From Desulfuromonadales bacterium (GTDB lineage Bacteria > Desulfobacterota > Desulfuromonadia > Desulfuromonadales > BM103), in NCBI GenBank assembly GCA_030630015.1, contig DAOVNV010000096.1:1-8637 (forward strand): a stretch of DNA of 8,637 bases. Reading direction: 5' to 3'. Shown here piece after piece: positions 1-5,796 of the stretch. A program made the position numbers and the translations under genes. The stretch's first letter is position 1; every line of letters begins with the position of its first letter. The notes beneath the pieces are model-generated. The model worked only from the letters and a program-made list of their open reading frames with translations. It was not told where the DNA came from and ran no database searches.

Positions 1-176
1 ACGGCGAGCAGATGGGCACCCGTACCCAGCAGGCGATCAGTCAGAGCCCCCAGTCCCGGCCCTATCTCCACAACCCTGTCATTTTCGGACAGATCCGCTG
101 CAGCCAAAATCCTGTCAATGACATGCTCGTTTTGAAGAAAATTCTGACCGAACTTCTTTTTAGGGCGAATGGGCAT
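1..176 (-). CDS. rsmA: 16S rRNA dimethyladenosine transferase RsmA/KsgA, N-terminal part only
   Basis: RsmA uses SAM to dimethylate two adjacent adenines in the 3' terminal helix of 16S rRNA during late assembly of the small ribosomal subunit. The gene starts at ATG 174-176 and leaves the window at the left edge after 58 full codons, so about a fifth of the usual ~270 residues is visible. Residues 6-14 give the family's signature start, KKKFGQNFL. Residues 35-43 (VVEIGPGLG) are the SAM-binding motif I of Rossmann methyltransferases. The gene lies 99 bp downstream of the DUF2062 gene on the same strand. The only purine-rich stretch ahead of the ATG (AAGGGG, minus strand) sits about 13 bases upstream, rather far, and inside a palindrome. 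The identity is secure. The catalytic NLPY-type motif lies outside the window, so integrity cannot be judged. Confidence 0.93.
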   Translation of the reverse strand, partial: MPIRPKKKFGQNFLQNEHVIDRILAAADLSENDRVVEIGPGLGALTDRLLGTGAHLLA

Positions 177-182
177 AATCGA

Positions 183-195
183 AAGGGGACCCCTT
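183..195 (-). promoter_or_regulatory. Palindrome over the presumed ribosome binding site of rsmA
   Basis: The 13 bases AAGGGGACCCCTT form a perfect palindrome around position 189. On the coding strand the AAGGGG arm is the only Shine-Dalgarno-like stretch before the rsmA start at 176. A five-pair hairpin with a three-base loop would hide it. Whether this regulates rsmA is inference; it could equally be an operator or chance. Confidence 0.3.
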
Positions 196-199
196 GCAG

Positions 200-275
200 T
201 GGTTTTTCACATTCCGTGCCCCGCGCTTGCCACGCCATAGCCTTGCGGGCGAAGGCGGGTCACGCGCTACTTGAT
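200..275. repeat. GC-rich hairpin-containing spacer, possible dispersed repeat
   Basis: The gap between the DUF2062 gene and rsmA is rich in GC and in GCG/CGC words. It contains a small inverted repeat, GCCTT (240-244) and AAGGC (252-256), around a seven-base loop. It has no open frame that fits the flanking genes and no T-run to suggest termination. Its texture resembles an intergenic repeat, but it does not match the other repeat family in this window, and copy number cannot be judged here. Confidence 0.25.
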
Positions 276-758
276 TCACCTGTGCCAATCCCGCCGCCGC
301 CAGCGCTGGCTGCGCCAACCCTTAATCAGAGGCACCAGACGCAGGGTTATAAAATAGGCCAGGCTGCCAAACAGGACTCCACCGACTAAGCCACCGACCC
401 ACAGGGGGCCAATGATGTCATAGCTCAAATCAGCAAACGCGCCAAATGAAAATTCGCCGGGCAGATCTACATGTTCCAAACCAAGCAATATCCGGCCGAC
501 TTCGTACTCAATCGCATAAATGGCCGGCGCCGTCACCGGGTTGGTGATCCAAACACCGAGGATGGCTGCCAGCCGATTCTCCCTGAGCAGATACGCAAAG
601 AAAATCGCTATGATCATCTGGAGACCGAAGGTCGGCGTCATGCCGATAAAAATCCCCAGAGCGACACCCTTGGCGATCTCCTCGGGCAATCCACGCAGGC
701 GAATGAACCGGACCAGCATCAATTTCGACTGACGTAAGAAACCGATTCCCCGCCACAT
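276..758 (-). CDS. DUF2062 family small membrane protein
   Basis: This is a 160-residue inner-membrane protein of the DUF2062 family, whose biochemical role I cannot state. Residues 21-50 (LRGLPEEIAKG, then GIFIGMTPTFGLQ) and 69-79 (VWITNPVTAPA) show the family's typical glycine/proline-rich signature. Hydrophobic segments lie at about 34-58, 64-82 and 117-143, and the C-terminus is strongly basic (RSQRWRRRDWHR), which suggests a cytoplasmic tail. I chose ATG 756-758 because GGGAGA stands seven bases upstream. The frame could extend to a GTG at 777-779, adding seven residues, but no ribosome binding site precedes that codon. The gene sits 39 bp behind tsaD and ahead of rsmA, so co-transcription with translation-related genes is likely. 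A functional link to them is only guilt by association. Confidence 0.87.
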   Translation of the reverse strand: MWRGIGFLRQSKLMLVRFIRLRGLPEEIAKGVALGIFIGMTPTFGLQMIIAIFFAYLLRENRLAAILGVWITNPVTAPAIYAIEYEVGRILLGLEHVDLPGEFSFGAFADLSYDIIGPLWVGGLVGGVLFGSLAYFITLRLVPLIKGWRSQRWRRRDWHR

Positions 759-797
759 GTGCGCGTCTCCCAAAATCACAAGTTTTGTAAAACGAAA

Positions 798-1820
798 CTA
801 CAAGGTGTCCAACCTGACGGTATCCAGGGGCCAACTGGCCACGGCATTGACATCCCACTTTGAGACTGAACCTGACTCGATGTAAAAATCTGTCGGAACC
901 CCCAGCATTGCAGCATTGTCACTACAGAGTGACGGGCTGGGGAACGTGACAGTCAGGTTGCATCCAGCAGCCAATTCCTTGAAGCGTTTTCGCAGACCGG
1001 AATTACAGGCTACCCCACCGGCGACAACAATTCGGCTCAGACCCTCCGCTTCTGCAGCAGCCAAGGATTTTGCCGTCAGAACATCCACCACCGCAGCCTG
1101 GAAACTGGCTGCGACATCTGCCAGATGATCGCCGGTTATTGGCCCGCTCTGCTCTTCGACATAACGCCACACGGCTGTCTTGATGCCGCTGAAACTGAAT
1201 TCGAAACCAGGCTTGTGCAGCATCGGTCTCGGAAACCTGATCGATCCCGGATCACCCTGGCCAGCCAGGCTGTCGATCAGGGCGCCCCCCGGATAACCGA
1301 GACCGAGCAGTTTGGCTACCTTATCGTAAGCTTCACCTGCAGCATCGTCGCGGGTCTGACCCAGGGTTCTGTATTGGCCGATGCCATTCACCCGATACAG
1401 GTGGGTATGACCACCAGAAACAGCGAGTGCGAGAAAAGGGAATTCCAGTTCTTGTTCGAGAAAAGGGGCAAGGATGTGGCCTTCCATATGATGGACGGTT
1501 GCCAGTGGAATTTTCCGAGCCCAGGCCAGAGCCTTGGCAGTTGACAAACCGACCAGCAGGGCGCCGATCAGGCCAGGGCCGCGCGTAACTCCGACTCCCT
1601 CCAGATCGTCAAGCGAAACCCCTGCCGTCTCAAGTGCCTCCTTGATAACCACAGTGATCGCCTCGACATGCTTTCGGGAGGCAAGTTCCGGCACGACTCC
1701 GCCATACCGGGCATGGACATCAACCTGGGAAGCAACGATGTTCGACAAAATCTGGCGACCGTCGCGCACCACGGCAGCAGCCGTTTCATCACATGAAGAT
1801 TCTATACAGAGGAGGAGCAT
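798..1820 (-). CDS. tsaD: tRNA N6-adenosine threonylcarbamoyltransferase TsaD
   Basis: TsaD, working with TsaB and TsaE in the cytoplasm, transfers the threonylcarbamoyl group from threonylcarbamoyl-AMP to A37 of tRNAs that read ANN codons (t6A). The 340-residue length is normal. MLLLCIESSCDET opens the protein, as expected of the ASKHA-fold family. HMEGH at 111-115 carries the two metal-binding histidines (H111, H115), VSGGHTH lies at 135-141, GGVACNS at 268-274 binds nucleotide, and D301 in SDNAAM completes the metal site. I placed the start at ATG 1818-1820, which gives the conserved N-terminus, with CAGG five bases upstream. The frame stays open to 1928, but those 36 extra residues are translated from an intergenic repeat. 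The repeat ends at the ribosome binding site and may affect translation. It is followed 39 bp later by the DUF2062 gene. Confidence 0.97.
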   Translation of the reverse strand: MLLLCIESSCDETAAAVVRDGRQILSNIVASQVDVHARYGGVVPELASRKHVEAITVVIKEALETAGVSLDDLEGVGVTRGPGLIGALLVGLSTAKALAWARKIPLATVHHMEGHILAPFLEQELEFPFLALAVSGGHTHLYRVNGIGQYRTLGQTRDDAAGEAYDKVAKLLGLGYPGGALIDSLAGQGDPGSIRFPRPMLHKPGFEFSFSGIKTAVWRYVEEQSGPITGDHLADVAASFQAAVVDVLTAKSLAAAEAEGLSRIVVAGGVACNSGLRKRFKELAAGCNLTVTFPSPSLCSDNAAMLGVPTDFYIESGSVSKWDVNAVASWPLDTVRLDTL

Positions 1821-1827
1821 AAAAACC

Positions 1828-1860
1828 TGAGGCGCGAATCGCGAGGCGAGAAGCGCGAAA
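1828..1860 (+). repeat. GC-rich REP-like repeat, copy A (inverted partner of copy B)
   Basis: TGAGGCGCGA (1828-1837) and GGCGAGAA (1845-1852), split by the seven bases ATCGCGA, match an unbroken 18-base run in copy B on the opposite strand. The tail GCGAGGCGAGAAGCGCGAAAA also aligns with the end of the copy behind nrdJ, differing at three of about 22 bases. The extra seven bases look like a small internal duplication of the CGCGA unit. Confidence 0.7.
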
Positions 1861-1909
1861 AAAGAAAAGAACTTATCAACTGACAGAGCTGGCGCCGACT
1901 TTCTGTGTA
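1861..1909. other. Spacer (loop) between the inverted repeat copies
   Basis: This 49-base segment joins copies A and B. In an RNA read from the minus strand it would be the loop of a long hairpin between the phoH and tsaD coding regions. It contains a short palindrome, TGGCGCC, near 1890, and an A-rich run at its left end. No promoter or coding sequence is evident. Confidence 0.5.
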
Positions 1910-1943
1910 TTCTCGCCTCGCGCCTCACACCTCTCGCTTCTGC
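1910..1943 (-). repeat. GC-rich REP-like repeat, copy B, directly after the phoH stop codon
   Basis: Read on the minus strand, the repeat begins GCAGAAGCGAGAGG at the base after the TAA of the PIN-PhoH gene. It aligns without gaps at 26 of 34 positions to the copy directly behind nrdJ (8025-8058). Its 18 bases at 1910-1927 are the reverse complement of copy A if seven bases are skipped. Together A and B make an inverted pair about 115 bp long, the layout of a REP doublet (REPIN). Confidence 0.72.
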
Positions 1944-3260
1944 TTATAAAAGATTCGCTGCCAGTTCAGCCAGACAGGAGCGTTCACCCTTGGTCAGGGT
2001 CACATGTCCGGCTATTTCCTGGTCCTTGAATTTTTCCACGGCATAAGCCAGGCCGTTGCTGGACGAGTCGATATAGGGGTTATCGATCTGGTAAGGATCG
2101 CCAGTCAGGACCATCTTGGTCCCTTCCCCGGCCCGGGTGATAATCGTCTTGATTTCGTGGGGCGTCAGGTTCTGGGCTTCATCGACAATCATGAACTGTT
2201 TGGGGATGGAGCGGCCACGAATATAGGTCAGAGCCTCGATCTCCAGCAAGCCTAAATCAACCAGTTCCCTGTAGCCGCGTTTACGCTTGCCTTGCTCTTC
2301 GACTGAGCCGAGCAGCAGTTCGACATTGTCAAATATGGGCTGCATCCAGGGAGAGAGTTTCTCTTCAAGATCACCCGGCAAAAAACCGAGATCACGCCCG
2401 AGCGGGAAGATCGGTCGAGAAACCAGCAAGCGGCTGTAACGACCCTCGTCAGCCGACTTAAGCAGTCCTGCGGCAATCGCCAGCAGGGTTTTTCCGGTTC
2501 CGGCCATCCCGACCAGGGTCACCAGTTGGATATCCTCGTTGAGCAGCAGGTCGAAGGCAAACTGCTGCTCCCGGTTGCGCGGCTGAATGCCCCAGATGCC
2601 GTCCTTGGGGCCGCGCACCAGTGAAACGACCCTGCGCTGGCCATGATGGTAACGGCCCAGCGCCGTATGGGAGGGGTTTTCCTCATCGACCAGGGTCACG
2701 CATTGGTTTGACCGCAGTTCTTCCTGGATATCGAGAAAGCCCTGCTCGTAAAACGTATCGACGGCGTCACGCGGCACGGCCAGCTCGGTCGTTCCCGAAT
2801 AGAGTTCGTCGATGGAGACCTTGTCCGATGAATAGTCTTCTGCTTTCAAACCGACCACATCCGCCTTGATCCGCAGATTAGTGTCCTTGGTGACGAAAAC
2901 GACCGGTTTGTCGGTGCCGTTTTTCAGAGCGAGGGCGACCGCCAGAATGCGGTTGTCGCCTCGATCGTAACGCAGTTCGGGCGGCAGGCTTTTCAGGTGA
3001 TCTTCAGTGTAAAGTTCAACCTTGAGGTATCCACCGTTTTCAAGCTGCACGCCGTCAACGAGCTTGCCCTGGGTGCGCAGCTTGTCGATCAGACGTGAAA
3101 AATGCCGGGCATTTCGGCCTGTTTCACTCAGGTCTTTCTTGAAGCGGTCGATCTCCTCGATCACGGTCATCGGTATAACCAGGTCGTTCTCTTCAAACCG
3201 GTAGAGCGCCTGGGGGTCATGCAACAGGACATTGGTATCAAGGACATACGTTTTAAGCAT
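1944..3260 (-). CDS. PIN domain-PhoH family ATPase (PhoH2-like)
   Basis: This 438-residue protein fuses an N-terminal PIN nuclease domain (about 1-140) to a C-terminal PhoH-type P-loop ATPase (about 225-438). The PIN acidic residues are visible as D8 (VLDTNVLLHDP), E35/E36 (VIEEID), D102 (RGDNRILAVA) and D126 (TKDTNLR), so the nuclease site looks intact. The ATPase has Walker A GMAGTGKT at 251-258, Walker B FMIVDEAQN at 356-364, and the TGDPYQID motif at 387-393. Characterised PIN-PhoH (PhoH2) proteins unwind and cleave RNA, and in mycobacteria they are linked to an upstream small antitoxin gene. No such small gene precedes this one, because the desulfurase gene ends only 47 bp upstream. GGAA lies five bases before the ATG at 3258-3260. 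It is probably cytoplasmic and part of the minus-strand operon. Its RNA substrate is unknown. Confidence 0.93.
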   Translation of the reverse strand: MLKTYVLDTNVLLHDPQALYRFEENDLVIPMTVIEEIDRFKKDLSETGRNARHFSRLIDKLRTQGKLVDGVQLENGGYLKVELYTEDHLKSLPPELRYDRGDNRILAVALALKNGTDKPVVFVTKDTNLRIKADVVGLKAEDYSSDKVSIDELYSGTTELAVPRDAVDTFYEQGFLDIQEELRSNQCVTLVDEENPSHTALGRYHHGQRRVVSLVRGPKDGIWGIQPRNREQQFAFDLLLNEDIQLVTLVGMAGTGKTLLAIAAGLLKSADEGRYSRLLVSRPIFPLGRDLGFLPGDLEEKLSPWMQPIFDNVELLLGSVEEQGKRKRGYRELVDLGLLEIEALTYIRGRSIPKQFMIVDEAQNLTPHEIKTIITRAGEGTKMVLTGDPYQIDNPYIDSSSNGLAYAVEKFKDQEIAGHVTLTKGERSCLAELAANLL

Positions 3261-3307
3261 AAAGGTTCCGTTTGCACCGGGCAGAATGCCACGGGAAAAG
3301 ATTAAAC

Positions 3308-4462
3308 TTAAAGCCCTCTGACTTCGGAGGCCAACTCGCGCAGGGCAAATAAGAAGCGGTCTATCTCCTCACCGGTATTGAAATAGCCAGGACTGACCCT
3401 TACGGTCCCCTCCGGGTAGGTCCCTATGGTCCGATGAGCGTCGGGGGCACAATGCAAGCCCGTTCGACAACAGATACCATATTCCCGGTCCAACCGGAAG
3501 CCCAAGGTTGCAGGTTCGATTGACTCCAGGGTAAAGGAGACAGCCCCGCCGTGTATTTCAAGATCTTCGGGACCGTAGAGGGTGACTCCGGCTATCTTGC
3601 CAAGACCGGTCAGTAATTGGTGCAGGAGAGCTTTTTCGTAGGACCGAACCCTCTCAAAGCCCTCCTTTTCAATGAATTCAATCGCCGCCTTGAGCCCGGC
3701 CAGGCCAATGGTATTGAGAGACCCACTTTCAAGGCGTTCCGGCAACTCGTCAGGCTGACGGTCCGAATCGGATAGAACTCCTGTTCCACCGTAAACCAGG
3801 GGACGCACATCCAGTCCTTTACGCACGAATAAGAAACCTGTTCCCGGAGGGCCCATCAGCCCTTTATGACCGGAAGCAGCCAACAAGTCGATACACATTT
3901 CCTGCACATTGATCGGAAAGAGACCAGCACTTTGCGCCGCATCAACCAACAGGAGAATGTCGTTGCGACGGCACCAGGGACCAATCGTCCCAATGTCCTG
4001 AAGCGTCCCGGTCACGTTAGAACAGTGGGACATTGCAAGCATGCGCGGTTTTTTTTCACAGGCTTCGATAATAGCCGACAGTGTCGTGATCCCCGCAGGA
4101 TCTGCTGGTACCCTGATGACTTCAACACCACGGTCTGCCAGGGCGCGCAGCGGTCGTATCATCGCATTGTGTTCCATCGATGTCGTAACGACCCGGTCTC
4201 CAGGGTTCAGGAGACCGAACAGGGCCAGGTTGATCGCTTCGGTCGCACTGGATGTAAAAACAATCCGGGAGGAATCGGCCACACCAAAAAAACGGGCCAC
4301 GGCTTCACGGGTTTCAAAAACGAGACGGGCAGCTTCGAGAGAAAGGTGATGACCACCACGTCCGGGATTGGTGGTCAGTTGCCGCATGGTCCGGTCTACA
4401 GCATCACATACCGGCCCGGGCTTTGGAAAGGCGGTCGCAGCATTATCCAGATAGATTGTCAT
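3308..4462 (-). CDS. Cysteine desulfurase family PLP-dependent enzyme
   Basis: This is a class V aminotransferase-fold enzyme of 384 residues, expected to remove sulfur (or selenium) from cysteine as a protein-bound persulfide. The PLP site is complete: H98 (MEHNAMIRP), D174 and Q177 (LLVDAAQSAG), and the Schiff-base lysine K200 in ASGHKGLMGP. The catalytic cysteine is probably C338 in RTGLHCAPDAHR, with two more cysteines at 331-332. The short active-site loop and the opening MTIYLDNAATAFPKP resemble the subfamily often labelled simply 'cysteine desulfurase family protein', distinct from housekeeping IscS. The sulfur acceptor is therefore unknown, and no iscU, sufU or thiI-like gene is next to it. 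The ATG at 4460-4462 follows the cyclase stop codon by eight bases and has no Shine-Dalgarno sequence (TGATCCCCCTC precedes it), so translation probably depends on coupling to the cyclase gene. Confidence 0.9.
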   Translation of the reverse strand: MTIYLDNAATAFPKPGPVCDAVDRTMRQLTTNPGRGGHHLSLEAARLVFETREAVARFFGVADSSRIVFTSSATEAINLALFGLLNPGDRVVTTSMEHNAMIRPLRALADRGVEVIRVPADPAGITTLSAIIEACEKKPRMLAMSHCSNVTGTLQDIGTIGPWCRRNDILLLVDAAQSAGLFPINVQEMCIDLLAASGHKGLMGPPGTGFLFVRKGLDVRPLVYGGTGVLSDSDRQPDELPERLESGSLNTIGLAGLKAAIEFIEKEGFERVRSYEKALLHQLLTGLGKIAGVTLYGPEDLEIHGGAVSFTLESIEPATLGFRLDREYGICCRTGLHCAPDAHRTIGTYPEGTVRVSPGYFNTGEEIDRFLFALRELASEVRGL

Positions 4463-4470
4463 GAGGGGGA

Positions 4471-5550
4471 TCAGCCAGCCGTTGAGTGCGTCTTGTCCAT
4501 GGCACCATGATGATGAACCTTGTTCTTGCCAGCACCTTTGGCCATATACATCATCTCATCGACATTCTTTAACAAGGCTTCGGCATCTGCACCATCATCC
4601 GGGAAAGAAGCAACCCCGATACTGACAGTGACCCCGTGGGTTTTGGTGATGCCGGTCAAAAAGCGTGGGGATTCTGTCTCGACAAAGATGCGAATGCGAT
4701 CAGCGACCGTCAGGGCTTCCTGGAGACGTGTTTCCGGCAGCAGGGCGACGAATTCCTCGCCTCCGTAGCGGTAAACCAGGTCACAATCGCGCAGTAGGTC
4801 GCACATCAGTTCGGCCATCTCGCGCAGCACAACATCACCATTCGGATGCCCGTAAGAGTCATTGAACAGCTTGAAATCGTCCACGTCAAGCAGGATCACG
4901 GACAACGCCGTACTATAACGCTCTGCCCTTCGGACTTCTTCATCAAAATCCCGCTTGAACTGGCGATGGTTGAACAATCCTGTAAGCCCATCCGTACAGG
5001 CCAGTTCAAGGGTGCGGCGGTGCAGGCGCGCATTATCGATACTCATGATTGCAAAGGAGGCAAGGATCGACAACAGGTGTAAACGGCTTTTCTTGAGAGC
5101 ATGCGGCTTGAAATCATCAACATAGAGGATGCCGACAATATTCTCCTGGAAGACCAGCGGCACCGCAATCAGCGATCGGATTCCCTCCTTGACAGCCAGC
5201 GGGTTCATGGGGAAGTCAAATGACTCGGTATCCTCCACCACGAAAGGCTCCCCATGCTCCAGGATCTTGTGCGTTAAACCGCCAGGCTTGGCAACCCAAC
5301 GCTTATGGGCAGTAAAGGTTTCACTCAGGCCGGCATGAACATGCAACTCCAACGAGCAATCAGTCTCGTTATAAAGAGCGATACTGCCCGCCGGGAAATC
5401 CGTAATCGCCATGGCGCTGTGCAGGATATTCTGCAAGACTTCGTCAAGATCAAGTGAAGACACCACGACCTGCGCCACGCAGAGAATATTTTTAAGCCCC
5501 CTGACCTCCTCGAGAAGAGTCATGTCCTTCGAATGTGCATCCCCACCCAT
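4471..5550 (-). CDS. GAF-GGDEF diguanylate cyclase
   Basis: The protein has 359 residues: an N-terminal GAF sensor domain (about 28-178) and a C-terminal GGDEF domain (about 181-345), with no membrane segment. It should make c-di-GMP from two GTP in the cytoplasm. GGEEF at 263-267, the metal-binding aspartate in LDVDDFK (221-227) and the NDSYGHPNGD loop are all present, so activity is expected. RDCD at 254-257, five residues ahead of GGEEF, is an intact RxxD inhibitory site for product feedback. The GAF ligand cannot be read from the sequence. I chose ATG 5548-5550 because GGGGGG lies about six bases upstream. An in-frame ATG at 5598 would add 16 residues but lacks a usable ribosome binding site and overlaps the likely promoter. 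The gene heads the minus-strand cluster and is divergent from nrdJ. Confidence 0.93.
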   Translation of the reverse strand: MGGDAHSKDMTLLEEVRGLKNILCVAQVVVSSLDLDEVLQNILHSAMAITDFPAGSIALYNETDCSLELHVHAGLSETFTAHKRWVAKPGGLTHKILEHGEPFVVEDTESFDFPMNPLAVKEGIRSLIAVPLVFQENIVGILYVDDFKPHALKKSRLHLLSILASFAIMSIDNARLHRRTLELACTDGLTGLFNHRQFKRDFDEEVRRAERYSTALSVILLDVDDFKLFNDSYGHPNGDVVLREMAELMCDLLRDCDLVYRYGGEEFVALLPETRLQEALTVADRIRIFVETESPRFLTGITKTHGVTVSIGVASFPDDGADAEALLKNVDEMMYMAKGAGKNKVHHHGAMDKTHSTAG

Positions 5551-5588
5551 GTTTACCCCCCGTAAAATTGCAATTGCTTGTTGATTAT

Positions 5589-5597
5589 TGTATACCA
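5589..5597 (-). promoter_or_regulatory. Candidate extended -10 promoter of the diguanylate cyclase gene
   Basis: On the minus strand the sequence TGGTATACA gives an extended -10 (TG, one base, then TATACA). The hexamer matches the sigma-70 consensus at four of six bases. No good -35 lies 16-18 bases upstream, as is common for extended -10 promoters. Transcription would start near 5582 and leave a leader of about 30 bases before the ATG at 5550. It is the only reasonable candidate in the short divergent region. Confidence 0.45.
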
Positions 5598-5680
5598 TAC
5601 CTAAACTGAACCGCTATAGTTTTATTTAAACTGAATAAAAATCCTGCGACACTCTCCATCCACCGTTTATTCATGGAACC

Positions 5681-5692
5681 GGATATTTATCC
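5681..5692. promoter_or_regulatory. Perfect palindrome just upstream of the nrdJ -35 box
   Basis: GGATATTTATCC is a perfect 12-base palindrome ending two bases before the TTGACA at 5695. Its centre lies 23 bp from the centre of the first NrdR box, so it is not a third box at the usual spacing, and it lacks the C...G core. It could be an operator for another factor or chance in AT-rich DNA. Confidence 0.25.
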
Positions 5693-5694
5693 AG

Positions 5695-5723
5695 TTGACA
5701 GCCACTACATATTGTGGTTTAAA
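5695..5723 (+). promoter_or_regulatory. Sigma-70 promoter of nrdJ
   Basis: A perfect -35 hexamer TTGACA (5695-5700) is followed by a 17-base spacer and TTTAAA (5718-5723), which matches the -10 consensus at four of six bases. Transcription would begin about 5730, leaving a leader of roughly 65 bases. The spacer is almost entirely filled by the first NrdR box, so NrdR and RNA polymerase should compete directly. Confidence 0.72.
5702..5717 (+). promoter_or_regulatory. NrdR box 1 in the nrdJ promoter
   Basis: CCACTACATATTGTGG matches the published NrdR box consensus acaCwAtATaTwGtgt at 13 of 16 bases, including the conserved C and G and nearly all of the AT core. NrdR is the ATP/dATP-sensing repressor of ribonucleotide reductase genes. 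Its place between -35 and -10 fits repression by blocking polymerase. Confidence 0.75.
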
Positions 5724-5733
5724 TGCAAACGTT

Positions 5734-5749
5734 ACACAACATCTACCTA
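5734..5749 (+). promoter_or_regulatory. NrdR box 2 (degenerate) in the nrdJ leader
   Basis: ACACAACATCTACCTA fits the left half of the NrdR consensus well and the right half poorly, 10 of 16 in all. Its centre lies exactly 32 bp from the centre of box 1, with a 16-base linker, the usual arrangement of paired NrdR boxes. The spacing supports it more than the base match does. Confidence 0.5.
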
Positions 5750-5796
5750 TTTATCTTCATTTACCCATAAAATCAAAGACTTGCAGGAAGGCTGTC

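Noticed and set aside
12..389. Plus-strand open frame of 125 codons
   Set aside because: It runs antisense across rsmA, the intergenic gap and the DUF2062 gene. No ribosome binding site or domain is visible.
3261..3307. Small antitoxin gene upstream of the PIN-PhoH gene, as in the mycobacterial arrangement
   Set aside because: Only 47 bases separate the desulfurase stop from the PIN-PhoH start, too short for such a gene.
3866..4510. Plus-strand open frame of 214 codons
   Set aside because: It is antisense to the well-supported desulfurase gene, its translation is low in hydrophobic residues and resembles no family, and it has no start signal.
5551..5598. Start of the diguanylate cyclase at ATG 5598
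   Set aside because: There is no usable ribosome binding site, it overlaps the probable -10 element, and ATG 5550 has a strong G-rich site at good spacing.
5695..5796. N-terminal extension of NrdJ by 34 residues starting at TTG 5695
   Set aside because: The TTG is part of the -35 hexamer TTGACA, the stretch contains the promoter and NrdR boxes, and a strong AGGAAGG lies just before ATG 5797.
5640..5796. Cobalamin riboswitch upstream of the B12-dependent nrdJ
   Set aside because: The expected leader is only about 65 bases and lacks the long conserved core. The GCCACT resemblance near 5701 belongs to the promoter spacer and NrdR box.
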